From Solwaraspora sp. WMMA2056 (lineage in GTDB: Bacteria; Actinomycetota; Actinomycetes; Mycobacteriales; Micromonosporaceae), in assembly GCF_030345095.1 (NCBI RefSeq), contig NZ_CP128360.1, positions 6,138,001 through 6,202,000 on the forward strand: 64,000 nucleotides of DNA, given 5' to 3'. A model generated the notes under the pieces. The model did not search any database, was not told the DNA's origin, and was given only the letters and a program-made list of their open reading frames with translations. The number at the start of each line of letters is the position of its first letter. Within the stretch, counting starts at the first letter, position 1. The position numbers and the translations under genes are program-made. Positions 8,065-16,151 of the stretch are shown one piece after another.

Positions 8065-8811
8065 TCACCGCCCGAGGCGGCCACCATGGTCGGCCGGTAG
8101 CCGGTCGACCAGGTGCTGACGCAGCCGCGCGGCGACCTGGGCCGCGCTGCCCCGCGCGTCGATCACCACGAACTCGGCGGCCTCGGGCAACGACCGGTAG
8201 GCCGCCGCGCTGCGCACCAGATGCTCCAGCGACTCGCTGTCGGTGCCCCGCGCCTCGATCCGGTGCCGGGCCTCGGCCGGCGGCAGCCAGAGCAGGAAGG
8301 TCAGATCCGGCCGGGGAAAGATCCGGTACGCCAGCCGGGCCAGCCGCTCCCAGGCAGCGGCGGCACCGTGGCGGCGGATGCTGACGTACTGGCAGACGGC
8401 GTACCGGTCCATCACGGCGACGCCGCCGGGCGAACGCAGGACCGACCGGGCGATCGCCAGCCACCGCAGCAACGCTTCACAGAACATCAGCCCGTTGCGT
8501 CCGACCAGCCGCCGGGCGTCCGGCCGGCCCAGTCGCACCGCCAGCCGGTCCAGCCACCGGCGACCGCCGGCGTTGCGCCGGTAGTGGGCGGGCAGGCCGG
8601 CGGCGGTGAGCGCGTCGGCGAGCAGCCGCGCCTGGGTGGTCTTGCCGACGCCGTCGATGCCCACCAGGGCGATCCGGCGGACCCGGCGGGTCGGGGCGGT
8701 CGGAGTGATCGGGGCGCTGATCGCCGGCGCAGCCGGCGGTGCCACAAGTGAATCCAGTGTGGATCTCTCAGGGACGGGGGACGGATGCGCCGGAGTCTCA
8801 GTGACGAGCAC
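8065..8811 (-). CDS. Thymidylate kinase-like P-loop NTPase
   Basis: About 248 residues. A P-loop lies near residue 50 (RRIALVGIDGVGKTTQARLL). The family context continues with VAVMDRYAVCQYVSIRRHG (the DRY-like motif of dTMP kinases) and FPRPDLTFLLWLPPAEARHR. The C-terminal lid is less clear. Tmk enzymes phosphorylate dTMP to dTDP; as many actinomycetes carry several diverged Tmk-like proteins, the substrate here is uncertain. The start is unclear: GTG at 8811 has GGAAAG immediately adjacent, and another GTG is at 8745. The first 40 residues are low-complexity Pro/Ala. It is divergent from the nucleotidyltransferase at 8926. Confidence 0.75.
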   Translation of the reverse strand: MLVTETPAHPSPVPERSTLDSLVAPPAAPAISAPITPTAPTRRVRRIALVGIDGVGKTTQARLLADALTAAGLPAHYRRNAGGRRWLDRLAVRLGRPDARRLVGRNGLMFCEALLRWLAIARSVLRSPGGVAVMDRYAVCQYVSIRRHGAAAAWERLARLAYRIFPRPDLTFLLWLPPAEARHRIEARGTDSESLEHLVRSAAAYRSLPEAAEFVVIDARGSAAQVAARLRQHLVDRLPADHGGRLGR

Positions 8812-8925
8812 CTTTCCAACGGTAGCGAGTCTCCGCACCTTCGCGTCGGCGACGCGAAGGTGTGAAGCCGTCACGCCCCGGGTACCGGTGGAACCCGTCA
8901 CCATCACCACCCATCGGAGAGACAG

Positions 8926-9534
8926 ATGGCTCAACAGGGAGACGACGGTCTGCTGCACACCCTCAAGCGGGTGGCGGCCGTACTGAAGCAGTCGGAGATC
9001 CCCTTCGTTCTGGGTGGCAGCTTCGCCGTCTACGCGCACGGCGGGCACTCCAGCGATCACGACGTGGACTTCCTGATCCGCGAGTCGGACGTGGAGGCGG
9101 CGCTGGCCGCCCTGGTCGCGGCCGGGTTCACCGCCGAACGGCCGCCGGAGGACTGGCTGGTCAAGGTCTTCGACGACGGCCGGATGGTGGACCTGATCCA
9201 CCGGCCGATCGAGACTCCGGTCACCGACGCGACCTTCGCCGAGAGCATGGTCCGGCCGGTCGACGCGATCCACCTGCCGGTCCTGTCCGCCACCATGCTG
9301 ATGGTGCACAAACTGCTCAGTTTCTCGCAGCACTACTGCGATTTCACCCGTGCGCTGCCGTTGGCCCGCTCGTTGCGGGAGCAGATCGACTGGGAACGGG
9401 TACGTAAGGAAACCGCGCACTCGCCGTACGCCGAGTCCTTCCTGGTGCTGCTGGACCGGCTGGCCGTGGTGCCGGACAACCAGCAGGAGGTGGGCGATGA
9501 CCAGGACAGACGGGCAGGCAGCAGGCCGGTCTGA
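8926..9534 (+). CDS. Nucleotidyltransferase-fold protein
   Basis: 202 residues. Near the N-terminus it shows FVLGGSFAVYAHGG followed by SSDHDVDFLI. The Gly-Gly-Ser and DxD-type pattern is that of the polymerase-beta/MNT-like nucleotidyltransferase fold, and a further acidic residue (MVDLIHRP) could complete the metal site. Substrate and target are unknown. It starts at ATG after GGAGAGACAG. Its 3' end overlaps the following BON gene by 38 bp, so the two are translationally linked. The C-terminal tail past the overlap is charged and probably not structured. Confidence 0.72.
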   Translation: MAQQGDDGLLHTLKRVAAVLKQSEIPFVLGGSFAVYAHGGHSSDHDVDFLIRESDVEAALAALVAAGFTAERPPEDWLVKVFDDGRMVDLIHRPIETPVTDATFAESMVRPVDAIHLPVLSATMLMVHKLLSFSQHYCDFTRALPLARSLREQIDWERVRKETAHSPYAESFLVLLDRLAVVPDNQQEVGDDQDRRAGSRPV

Positions 9535-9787
9535 GCCACAGCGGCTCGACGAGTACACCGAGTCGGCGGTCCAGCGGCTGCTCAGCGAGCACACCGGGAT
9601 CGCCGAGCAGGGCGTGACGGTCACCCGCCGCGACCACACGTTGGTGCTGCGCGGCGAGGTCGAGAGCGGGCACCGTCGGGACGAGATCGTCCGGCTTGTG
9701 TCGCAACGATTCCCCGGTGTGGCGCTGACCACCGACATCGCGGTGACCCGGGCCTCGGCTCCGAGCGAGGCGGAGGATCTGTCATGA
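9497..9787 (+). CDS. BON domain protein
   Basis: 96 residues. The segment VQRLLSEHTGIAEQGVTVT, then LVLRGEVESGHRRDEIVRLV and FPGVALTTDIAV, follows the BON (bacterial OsmY and nodulation) fold with its helix, two strands and conserved Gly in LRGEVES. BON domains bind phospholipid or surface structures; there is no signal peptide, so a cytoplasmic role is likely. The ATG at 9497 has GGAGGTGGGCG upstream, inside the preceding gene. Its stop overlaps the next start as ATGA. The tight overlaps imply one operon with a nucleotidyltransferase and a phosphoesterase. Confidence 0.75.
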   Translation: MTRTDGQAAGRSEPQRLDEYTESAVQRLLSEHTGIAEQGVTVTRRDHTLVLRGEVESGHRRDEIVRLVSQRFPGVALTTDIAVTRASAPSEAEDLS

Positions 9788-10527
9788 TCCGGATCGCCGC
9801 GGTGGGTGACGTGCACATGGACACCGACGTCGTCGGCCGGTTCCGTCCGGCCCTGGCCCAGCTGCCCGACCAGGCTGACGTACTGCTGCTCGCCGGGGAT
9901 CTGACCCGGCACGGCACCGAGTCGGAGGCGCGCTGCGTGGCGCAGGAGTTCGGCGACCTCGCGGTTCCGGTCGTCGCGGTGCTCGGCAACCACGACCACC
10001 ACTGTGACGAGGTTCCACAGCTGGTGAAGGTGCTCACCGACGCCGGGATCACCGTGCTGGAAGGTGACGGGGTCGTCCTGGACAGTCCCGGTGGCCGGCT
10101 CGGGGTGGCCGGGGTCAAGGGTTTCGGCGGCGGCTTCGCCGGCCGCTGCGCCAGCCGGTTCGGCGAACCGGAGATGAAGGCCTTCGTCTCCACCACCGCC
10201 GAGTCCGCGGACCGGTTGCGGTCGGCGCTGGTGGAGCTGGACTGTGACGTACGGGTGGCGCTGACGCACTACGCCCCGGTGCCCGAGACCCTCGCCGGTG
10301 AGCCGCTGGAGATCTACCCGTTCCTCGGCTCGTACCTGCTGGCGGAGGCGATCGACGCGGCGCCGACCGATCTTGCGGTGCACGGGCATGCCCACTTCGG
10401 CAGCGAACGCGGCACCACCCCGGGCGGGGTACGGGTCCGTAATGTCGCCCACCCGGTCATCAAACAGGCATACAGCGTGTTCGTGCTGCACCCGGCGGAG
10501 CCGGTCGCAGACCGGTCGGACCGCTGA
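9784..10527 (+). CDS. Calcineurin-like metallophosphoesterase
   Basis: 247 residues with the full set of metal-binding motifs in order: GDVHMD (about residue 8), LLLAGDLTRHGT (about 40), VLGNHDHH (about 73), an Asp/Thr-His in ALTHYAP (about 163), and HGHAHFGSE (about 200). This is the dinuclear-metal calcineurin-like fold. The substrate is unknown; cyclic nucleotides or nucleotides are typical. It overlaps the BON gene by four bases and is the third gene of this small operon. Confidence 0.87.
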   Translation: MIRIAAVGDVHMDTDVVGRFRPALAQLPDQADVLLLAGDLTRHGTESEARCVAQEFGDLAVPVVAVLGNHDHHCDEVPQLVKVLTDAGITVLEGDGVVLDSPGGRLGVAGVKGFGGGFAGRCASRFGEPEMKAFVSTTAESADRLRSALVELDCDVRVALTHYAPVPETLAGEPLEIYPFLGSYLLAEAIDAAPTDLAVHGHAHFGSERGTTPGGVRVRNVAHPVIKQAYSVFVLHPAEPVADRSDR

Positions 10528-10564
10528 AGGTTTCCCGAGCCAGGCGGAAGGGTACTCAGCAACC

Positions 10565-10708
10565 ATGGAGCTACTTCTCTGGATTCTCGCAGTCGTACTG
10601 GTAGTCGCTGGCGTTCTCGCCCTGTTCCGCCGGCAGCTGCTCTGGGGCATCGTCCTGATCGTCGTCGGTCTGCTGGTCGGACCTGGCGGCGTCAGCCTGT
10701 TCGCTTGA
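10565..10708 (+). CDS. GPGG-motif small transmembrane protein
   Basis: 47 residues, too short for many gene callers. It consists of a hydrophobic helix (LLLWILAVVLVVAGVLALF), a short basic turn (RRQ), a second helix (LLWGIVLIVVGLLV) and the ending GPGGVSLFA. The two-helix hairpin ending in a GPGG motif matches a small actinobacterial membrane-protein family. The ATG lies 37 bp after the phosphoesterase stop. Function unknown. Confidence 0.8.
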   Translation: MELLLWILAVVLVVAGVLALFRRQLLWGIVLIVVGLLVGPGGVSLFA

Positions 10709-10756
10709 CGTGCCCCGGGCCACCACACCCCCGTATTCACCTGACCCCCCGTATCC

Positions 10757-10823
10757 GCCGGGGCCACCGGAGCTGGTCCGATCCTCCCTGACAGGACCGG
10801 CGACGGTGGCCCCGGCACCTTTT
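10757..10823 (+). terminator. Long hairpin with T-run between the GPGG gene and tspO
   Basis: A perfect 13-bp stem (10757-10769 with 10804-10816) contains an inner GGTCC/GGACC pair and is followed by ACCTTTT. It looks like an intrinsic terminator for the upstream operon. Because it ends only 36 bp before the tspO start, it could also act as a leader structure for tspO. Confidence 0.7.
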
Positions 10824-10858
10824 GGATGACCCGTGCCCGTCTGCGCTCTGGAGTAGCT

Positions 10859-11338
10859 GTGTCTGACTCTGCGGTTCTTCGCCGCCCGTGGTGGGGACTG
10901 GCCGTGTTCGCCGCCGCCGTCGCCGTGGCCGCCGCGTTCGGTGCCCTGGCCGCCAGCGACGCCGGCAGCCGGTACGCCGACCTCGCGCAACCTTCCTGGG
11001 CCCCGCCGTCCTGGCTGTTCAGCCCGGTCTGGACAGTTTTGTACGTACTGATCGCGGTGGCCGGTTTCCTGGTCTGGCGGCGGGTCGGCATCGGGCCGGC
11101 GATCGGCCTGTGGGTGGCGCAGCTGGTGCTCAACGCCGCCTGGACCCCGTTGTTCTTCGGCGCCGGCCAGTACGGCCTGGCGTTCGCCGAGATCGTGCTG
11201 CTCTGGCTGGCCATCGGTGCGACGGTGCTGCTGTTTCGGCGGGTGTCCCGGCTGGCGGCGGCGTTGCTGCTGCCGTACTGGGCCTGGGTCACCTTCGCGG
11301 CGGCCCTGAACCTGGCGATCTGGCGGCTGAACAGCTGA
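10859..11338 (+). CDS. tspO: TspO/MBR family membrane protein
   Basis: 159 residues with five membrane helices and the aromatic-rich family motifs: QPSWAPPSWLFSPVWTVLYV in the first loop-helix pair, WTPLFFGAGQYGLAFAEI in the middle, and YWAWVTFAAALNLAIW at the end. TspO proteins bind porphyrins and related ligands in the membrane and modulate stress responses. I prefer the GTG at 10859 (VSDSAVLRRPWW) because GGAG lies five bases upstream; an ATG at 10826 is also in frame but overlaps the hairpin's T-run. Length is normal for the family. Confidence 0.88.
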   Translation: MSDSAVLRRPWWGLAVFAAAVAVAAAFGALAASDAGSRYADLAQPSWAPPSWLFSPVWTVLYVLIAVAGFLVWRRVGIGPAIGLWVAQLVLNAAWTPLFFGAGQYGLAFAEIVLLWLAIGATVLLFRRVSRLAAALLLPYWAWVTFAAALNLAIWRLNS

Positions 11339-11352
11339 CCGACCTGCCCCAC

Positions 11353-11378
11353 GCCCTGGCTGATGCATCAGTCAGGGC
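11353..11378. terminator. 26-bp palindrome after tspO
   Basis: A nearly perfect inverted repeat (one mismatch) centred on TGATGCATCA lies 15 bp after the tspO stop. It can form a hairpin with a tight loop. No T-run follows, so it is only a candidate terminator. Confidence 0.45.
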
Positions 11379-11471
11379 GCTGCCGCGTGTCGTGCGTCAC
11401 CACGCAGCCGCCGACGGAGGTTTCCGAATTGTTACTGCCTCGTGGCTGCCCAGGACTGGACGCGCTTCCAT

Positions 11472-11485
11472 TGCAAGCGCTTACA
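11472..11485. promoter_or_regulatory. LacI-family operator in front of the alpha-glucoside operon
   Basis: TGCAAGCGCTTACA has the symmetrical core AAGCGCTT flanked by TG and CA, as in operators of LacI/GalR sugar regulators (consensus TGNAANCGNTTNCA). A half-site GCGCTTCCA lies at 11463-11471. It sits 87 bp before the binding-protein gene. The likely ligand is the LacI protein encoded at 15086. Confidence 0.7.
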
Positions 11486-11571
11486 TGTGAGGACGCCCAG
11501 ACAGCAAACGACCGGCGGCCGGACCGTGGCAGATCACGGAGCCCGCCGGGCTAGGAAGGGAGAGGACGCCC

Positions 11572-12915
11572 ATGGCGGTCTTCACCAGACCACGTCAGGC
11601 CTTCGCGCTCGCCAGCGTGCTCGGCCTGGCACTCGCCTCGACGGCGTGCGTTTCCGAAGGTGGCAGCAGCGCGGACCCGGACTCCGAGGAATGCGCCCCA
11701 TACAGTGACTACCAGGGCAACGAGGGCGAGGTGACCATCTACGCCTCGATCCGCGACGCCGAAGCGGACCTGCTCGAGCAGTCGTGGAGTCAGTTCGCCG
11801 ACTGCACCGGCATCGACATCCGCTACGAGGGCAGCGGCGAGTTCGAGGCCCAGTTGCAGGTGCGGGTCGACGGCGGCAACCCGCCGGACATCGCCTTCAT
11901 CCCGCAGCCCGGCCTGCTCGGCCGTTTCGCCGAGTCCGGCCAGTTGCAGGCCGCCTCAGACGAGACCAAGGCGATGGCCGAGGCCAACTACAGCGAGGAC
12001 TGGCTGGCGTACGGCACCGTCGACGGCACCTTCTACGGTGCCCCGCTCGGTTCCAACGTCAAGTCCTTCGTCTGGTACTCGCCGAGCATGTTCGCCGACA
12101 ACGGCTGGACCGTGCCGGAGAGCTGGGACGACCTGATCGCGCTCAGCGACCAGATCGCCGCCAGCGGCACCAAGCCGTGGTGCGTCGGGGTCGAGTCCGG
12201 TGACGCCACCGGCTGGCCGGCCACCGACTGGATCGAGGACATCATGCTCCGGACCCAGACGCCGGAGGTCTACGACCAGTGGACCACCCACGAGATCCCG
12301 TTCAACGACCCGCGGGTCGCCGAGGCGTTCGAGCAGGCCGGCTCGATCCTCAAGAACGACGAGTACGTCAACGGCGGCTTCGGTGGCGTCGACAGCATCA
12401 CCGCGACCGCGTTCCAGGAGGCGGGCACCCCGATCCTGGCCGGCGACTGCGCCCTGCACCGCCAGGCCAGCTTCTACGCCAACCAGTGGCCGGAAGGCAC
12501 CGAGGTGGCCGAGGACGGCGACGTCTTCGCGTTCTACTTCCCGACCAACGACCCGAGCGCCGGCCAGCCGGTCCTCGGCGGTGGCGAGTTCACCGTGGCG
12601 TTCGCCGACCGGCCCGAGGTCCAGGCCGTGCAGACCTACCTGGCTTCGCCGGAGTACGCCAACAGCCGGGCGTCGCTGGGCAACTGGGTGTCGGCCAACA
12701 CCGGGCTGGACATCGCCAACGTGGAGAACCCGATCGACCGGCTCTCCGTGGAGATCCTGCAGGACGAGAACACCACGTTCCGCTTCGACGGGTCGGACCT
12801 GATGCCGGCCGCCGTCGGCGCCGGTACGTTCTGGCGCGGCATGGTGGACTGGCTCAGTGGTCAGGACACCCCCACGACCCTCGACTACATCGAAGGCTCC
12901 TGGCCGACCAGCTGA
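11572..12915 (+). CDS. Alpha-glucoside ABC transporter, substrate-binding lipoprotein (AglE-like)
   Basis: 447 residues. A lipoprotein signal peptide ends at about residue 24 in LALASTAC, with Cys as the lipidation site. The mature part matches the AglE branch of extracellular solute-binding family 1: FADCTGIDIRYEGSGEFEA, then GGNPPDIAFIPQPGLL, and WPATDWIEDIMLR. It should capture maltose/trehalose/sucrose-type alpha-glucosides outside the membrane. GGAAGG lies about 11 bases before the ATG. It heads an operon with two permeases, a LacI regulator and a GH13 glucosidase, behind a LacI-type operator. No ATPase gene is present, as in systems using a shared MsiK-type ATPase. Confidence 0.88.
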   Translation: MAVFTRPRQAFALASVLGLALASTACVSEGGSSADPDSEECAPYSDYQGNEGEVTIYASIRDAEADLLEQSWSQFADCTGIDIRYEGSGEFEAQLQVRVDGGNPPDIAFIPQPGLLGRFAESGQLQAASDETKAMAEANYSEDWLAYGTVDGTFYGAPLGSNVKSFVWYSPSMFADNGWTVPESWDDLIALSDQIAASGTKPWCVGVESGDATGWPATDWIEDIMLRTQTPEVYDQWTTHEIPFNDPRVAEAFEQAGSILKNDEYVNGGFGGVDSITATAFQEAGTPILAGDCALHRQASFYANQWPEGTEVAEDGDVFAFYFPTNDPSAGQPVLGGGEFTVAFADRPEVQAVQTYLASPEYANSRASLGNWVSANTGLDIANVENPIDRLSVEILQDENTTFRFDGSDLMPAAVGAGTFWRGMVDWLSGQDTPTTLDYIEGSWPTS

Positions 12916-12923
12916 CACCACGC

Positions 12924-12959
12924 GGCCGGCCCACCCCGGGGTACCGGGGTGGGCCGGCC
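12924..12959 (+). terminator. Intercistronic hairpin after the binding-protein gene
   Basis: A perfect 16-bp GC-rich stem with a GGTA loop lies nine bases after the stop of the binding-protein gene and 43 bp before the first permease. There is no T-run. Such structures often stabilise or partly terminate the transcript so that binding protein is made in excess over permeases. Confidence 0.75.
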
Positions 12960-13002
12960 GCACCGTCACGGGGGATCAGTCGACGCACCGTTGGGAGGGC
13001 GG

Positions 13003-14061
13003 ATGTACTTCGACTTCGAGGAGCAGTTCCCGAAGCTGGTGATGCTGCTGTACGGCCTGATCGCCTTCGCGGTGATCGTCGGTGGCCTGCTGCTGTTGCT
13101 CGACGTGGTGCCGAGCCGGTTGGCCCGGCGCCGCGAGCAGCGGATGCTCGCCATGGCAGGCGCCGGTGGCACGGTGCCGATGCGCCGCAGCGGGCGCGGC
13201 AGCGAAGGGCTGTTCGGGCTCTTCTTCCTGCTCCCTGCCCTGCTGCTGCTGGGGATCGGGCTGGTGATCCCGGCCCTGCGGACCACCGTGCTGTCGTTCA
13301 TGGACGGACGCAGCCAGAACTGGGTCGGCCTGGACAACTACCAGTGGATGTTCTCCCAGGACGAGATCCTCCAGGTGCTCACCAACACCCTGATCTGGGT
13401 GTTCCTGGTGCCGACCGTGGCCACCACGGTCGGTCTGATCTACGCGGTCCTGGTGGACAAGGCTCGGTTCGAGTCGATGGCCAAGTCGCTGGTGTTCATG
13501 CCGATGGCGATCTCGTTCGTCGGCGCCAGCATCATCTGGCGGTTCGTCTACGCCTACCGGGGCGGCGAGCAGGAACAGTACGGCCTGCTCAACTACGTGG
13601 TCACGCTGTTCGGCTTCGAGCCGCAGCGCTGGCTGCAGCTCAACGCCCCGCTCAACACCCTGCTGCTCATCGTGGTGATGATCTGGATCCAGGCCGGCTT
13701 CGCGATGGTGGTGCTCTCCGCCGCGATCAAGGCCATCCCGGGTGACATCATCGAGGCCGCCCGGCTCGACGGGGTGAACGCCTGGCAGATGTTCTGGCAG
13801 GTGACCATGCCGAGCATCCGGCCGGCGCTGATCGTCGTGGTGGTGACCATCTCGATCGCCACGCTGAAGGTCTTCGACATCGTGCGGACCATGACCAACG
13901 GCAACTACGACACCGGCGTGATCGCCAACGAGATGTACAACCAGGCGTTCCGCTACGGCCAGAACGGCTACGGATCGGCGCTGGCGGTCTTCCTGTTCGT
14001 CCTGGTCATCCCGATCGTCATCTACCAGATCCGTAACCTGCGCAAGCAGCGGGAGGTGTAG
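13003..14061 (+). CDS. Alpha-glucoside ABC transporter permease (AglF-like)
   Basis: 352 residues. An N-terminal helix (about 8-30) precedes a cytoplasmic basic loop, then a MalF-type permease domain with five further helices. The EAA-type loop reads IEAARLDGVNAWQMFWQV, which contacts the ATPase. The ATG at 13003 has GGGAGGGCGG directly upstream and is preferred over the ATG at 12949, which lies inside the hairpin. It is followed after 4 bp by the second permease gene. It forms the membrane channel together with it. Confidence 0.88.
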   Translation: MYFDFEEQFPKLVMLLYGLIAFAVIVGGLLLLLDVVPSRLARRREQRMLAMAGAGGTVPMRRSGRGSEGLFGLFFLLPALLLLGIGLVIPALRTTVLSFMDGRSQNWVGLDNYQWMFSQDEILQVLTNTLIWVFLVPTVATTVGLIYAVLVDKARFESMAKSLVFMPMAISFVGASIIWRFVYAYRGGEQEQYGLLNYVVTLFGFEPQRWLQLNAPLNTLLLIVVMIWIQAGFAMVVLSAAIKAIPGDIIEAARLDGVNAWQMFWQVTMPSIRPALIVVVVTISIATLKVFDIVRTMTNGNYDTGVIANEMYNQAFRYGQNGYGSALAVFLFVLVIPIVIYQIRNLRKQREV

Positions 14062-14065
14062 ACCA

Positions 14066-15034
14066 ATGACCACCACCACGCCCCCCGTGGCCGCCCCGGC
14101 GACCAGCGGGGACGAGCAGCCCCGGACCCGCACCGGCCGGGTCCGCAAACGGCTCAACACCCCCTTCGCGACGATCGCCGCGATCGTCATCGCGGTGATC
14201 TGGACCATCCCGACGTTCGGGCTGTTCGTCTCGTCGTTCCGACCGGCGGAGGAGATCCGGACCACCGGCTGGTGGACCTTCTTCAGCGACCCGCAGGTGA
14301 CCCTGCAGAACTACCAGGACGTGCTGTTCGGCCGCTCCTCGTCGTCCGGGCAGTTGTCCAGCTACTTCATCAACTCGCTGGTCATCACCATCCCGTCGGT
14401 GCTGTTCCCGCTGGCTTTCGCCGCGCTGGCGGCGTACGCCCTGGCCTGGATCAACTTCCGCGGCCGGGACCTGATCTACATCGGCATCTTCGCGTTGCAG
14501 ATCGTGCCGTTGCAGATGGCGCTGGTGCCGTTGCTGCGGTTCTTCTCCCAGGGCACCACGATCGCCGGCATCACGATCACCCCGGCGTGGGGGCTGGACA
14601 GCTACGAGCGGTACGTCCAGGTGTGGTTCGCGCACACCTGTTTCGCGCTGCCGCTGGGCATCTTCCTGCTGCACAACTTCGTCTCGCAGCTGCCGAAGGA
14701 CCTGATGGAGGCGGCCCGGGTCGACGGGGCCACCCACCCGAAGATCTTCCGGACCATCGTGCTGCCGCTGATCACGCCCGCGCTGGCCGCGTTCGGCATC
14801 TTCCAGTTCCTCTGGGTCTGGAACGACCTGCTGGTGGCGTTGATCTTCGCCGGTGGGGAGAGCCGGGTCGCGCCGCTGACGGTACGGCTGGCCGAACTCG
14901 CCGGCACCCGGGGCGACGAATGGCAACGGCTGACCTCCGGCGCGTTCGTCTCGATCATCGTGCCGTTGATCGTGTTCCTGTCCCTGCAGCGGTACTTCGT
15001 CCGAGGGCTGCTCGCCGGCAGCGTCAAGGGCTGA
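14066..15034 (+). CDS. Alpha-glucoside ABC transporter permease (AglG-like)
   Basis: 322 residues: a soluble Thr/Pro-rich N-terminus (1-35), then six membrane helices of the MalG type. The EAA loop is MEAARVDGATHPKIFRTIVL, and the C-terminus (VRGLLAGSVKG) is the usual ending of this permease group. It begins four bases after the first permease and must be co-translated with it. The pair needs an ATPase that is not encoded in this window. Confidence 0.9.
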   Translation: MTTTTPPVAAPATSGDEQPRTRTGRVRKRLNTPFATIAAIVIAVIWTIPTFGLFVSSFRPAEEIRTTGWWTFFSDPQVTLQNYQDVLFGRSSSSGQLSSYFINSLVITIPSVLFPLAFAALAAYALAWINFRGRDLIYIGIFALQIVPLQMALVPLLRFFSQGTTIAGITITPAWGLDSYERYVQVWFAHTCFALPLGIFLLHNFVSQLPKDLMEAARVDGATHPKIFRTIVLPLITPALAAFGIFQFLWVWNDLLVALIFAGGESRVAPLTVRLAELAGTRGDEWQRLTSGAFVSIIVPLIVFLSLQRYFVRGLLAGSVKG

Positions 15035-15085
15035 CCACGAGGCAACGCCGGCCGCGTGACGCGCGGAGGGCGAGGTGCTGATCCG

Positions 15086-16123
15086 ATGACCAGAATCGAC
15101 GACGTCGCCCGGCTCGCCGGGGTGTCCACGGCGACCGTCTCGCGGGCCCTGCGGGGCCTGCCGACGGTCACCGAGGCGACCCGGCTGCGGGTCCTCGACG
15201 CCGCCGCGCGGCTCGGATACATCGCCTCGCCCAGCGCGTCGCGGCTGGCCGGCGGCAAGACCCGGGCGGTCGCGGTCGTCGTCCCCCGGATCACCCGGTG
15301 GTTCTTCAGCACCGTCGTCGAGGCCGCCGAGGACACGTTGCAGCAGGCCGGCTACGACCTGCTGCTGTACAACCTCGGCGGCCGGGAGAACGCCCGGCAA
15401 CGGATGCTGCACACCACCAACCTGCACCAGCGGGTCGACGCGTTGATGCTGGTCGCCACCCCGCTGCACCGGTCCGACTTCGCCGCCATCAGCGCGCTGA
15501 AGATGCCGGGCGTGACGGTCAGCTCCGGCACCGGCGTGCCGGGCTGGCCGAGCGTACGCATCGACGACGTGGCCGCCGCCCGTACCGCCACCAACCACCT
15601 GCTCGGGCTCGGACATCGCCGGATCGCGCACATCTCCGGCAGCTCCACCGACGAGCTGGCCTTCACCACCCACCTGGACCGCCGCCGCGGCTACCAGGAG
15701 GCGCTGACCGCCGCCGGCCTGACCCCGGACCCGGCGCTGGACGTGGAGAGCGACTTCACCCTCGGCGGCGGCGGCCGGGCCACCGCCGAACTGCTGCGCC
15801 GCGACCCGCTGCCGACCGCGATCTTCGCCGCCTGCGACGAGATGGCGCTCGGCGCGATCGCCGCGCTGCGCCAGGCCGGCCTGCGGGTACCGGCCGACGT
15901 CAGCGTCATCGGCGTGGACGACCACGACGTGGCCCGGGTCGTCGGGTTGACCACCGTCGCCCAACCCGCCGCCGAGCAGGGCCGGCTGGCCGCCCGTACG
16001 CTGCTCGGGCCGCTCACCGGCGCCGCCGCCCGGGAACCGGCCGAGGCCAGCGTGATCCTGCCCACCCGGCTGGTCCTGCGGGAATCGACCGCGCCGCCCC
16101 GGGAAACCGTCAGACCGAACTGA
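15086..16123 (+). CDS. LacI family transcriptional regulator
   Basis: 345 residues. The N-terminal helix-turn-helix reads IDDVARLAGVSTATVSRALR, followed by the hinge, then a periplasmic-binding-like sensor domain (about 62-340) with HLLGLGHRRIAHISG and VIGVDDHDVARVV. The ATG at 15086 has GGAGGGCGAGG upstream; an upstream in-frame start at 15056 is less likely. It lies inside the alpha-glucoside operon between permease and glucosidase genes. It is the natural candidate to bind the operator at 11472-11485 and release it when alpha-glucosides are present. Confidence 0.9.
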   Translation: MTRIDDVARLAGVSTATVSRALRGLPTVTEATRLRVLDAAARLGYIASPSASRLAGGKTRAVAVVVPRITRWFFSTVVEAAEDTLQQAGYDLLLYNLGGRENARQRMLHTTNLHQRVDALMLVATPLHRSDFAAISALKMPGVTVSSGTGVPGWPSVRIDDVAAARTATNHLLGLGHRRIAHISGSSTDELAFTTHLDRRRGYQEALTAAGLTPDPALDVESDFTLGGGGRATAELLRRDPLPTAIFAACDEMALGAIAALRQAGLRVPADVSVIGVDDHDVARVVGLTTVAQPAAEQGRLAARTLLGPLTGAAAREPAEASVILPTRLVLRESTAPPRETVRPN

Positions 16124-16151
16124 ACCGACGCTGAGCTGAGGAGTACCACCG

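Noticed and set aside
8065-11352. A 1,095-codon open frame on the minus strand
   Set aside because: Only its last quarter (thymidylate-kinase-like) has protein character. The rest is antisense to the operon at 8.9-11.3 kb and is open only because of high G+C content.
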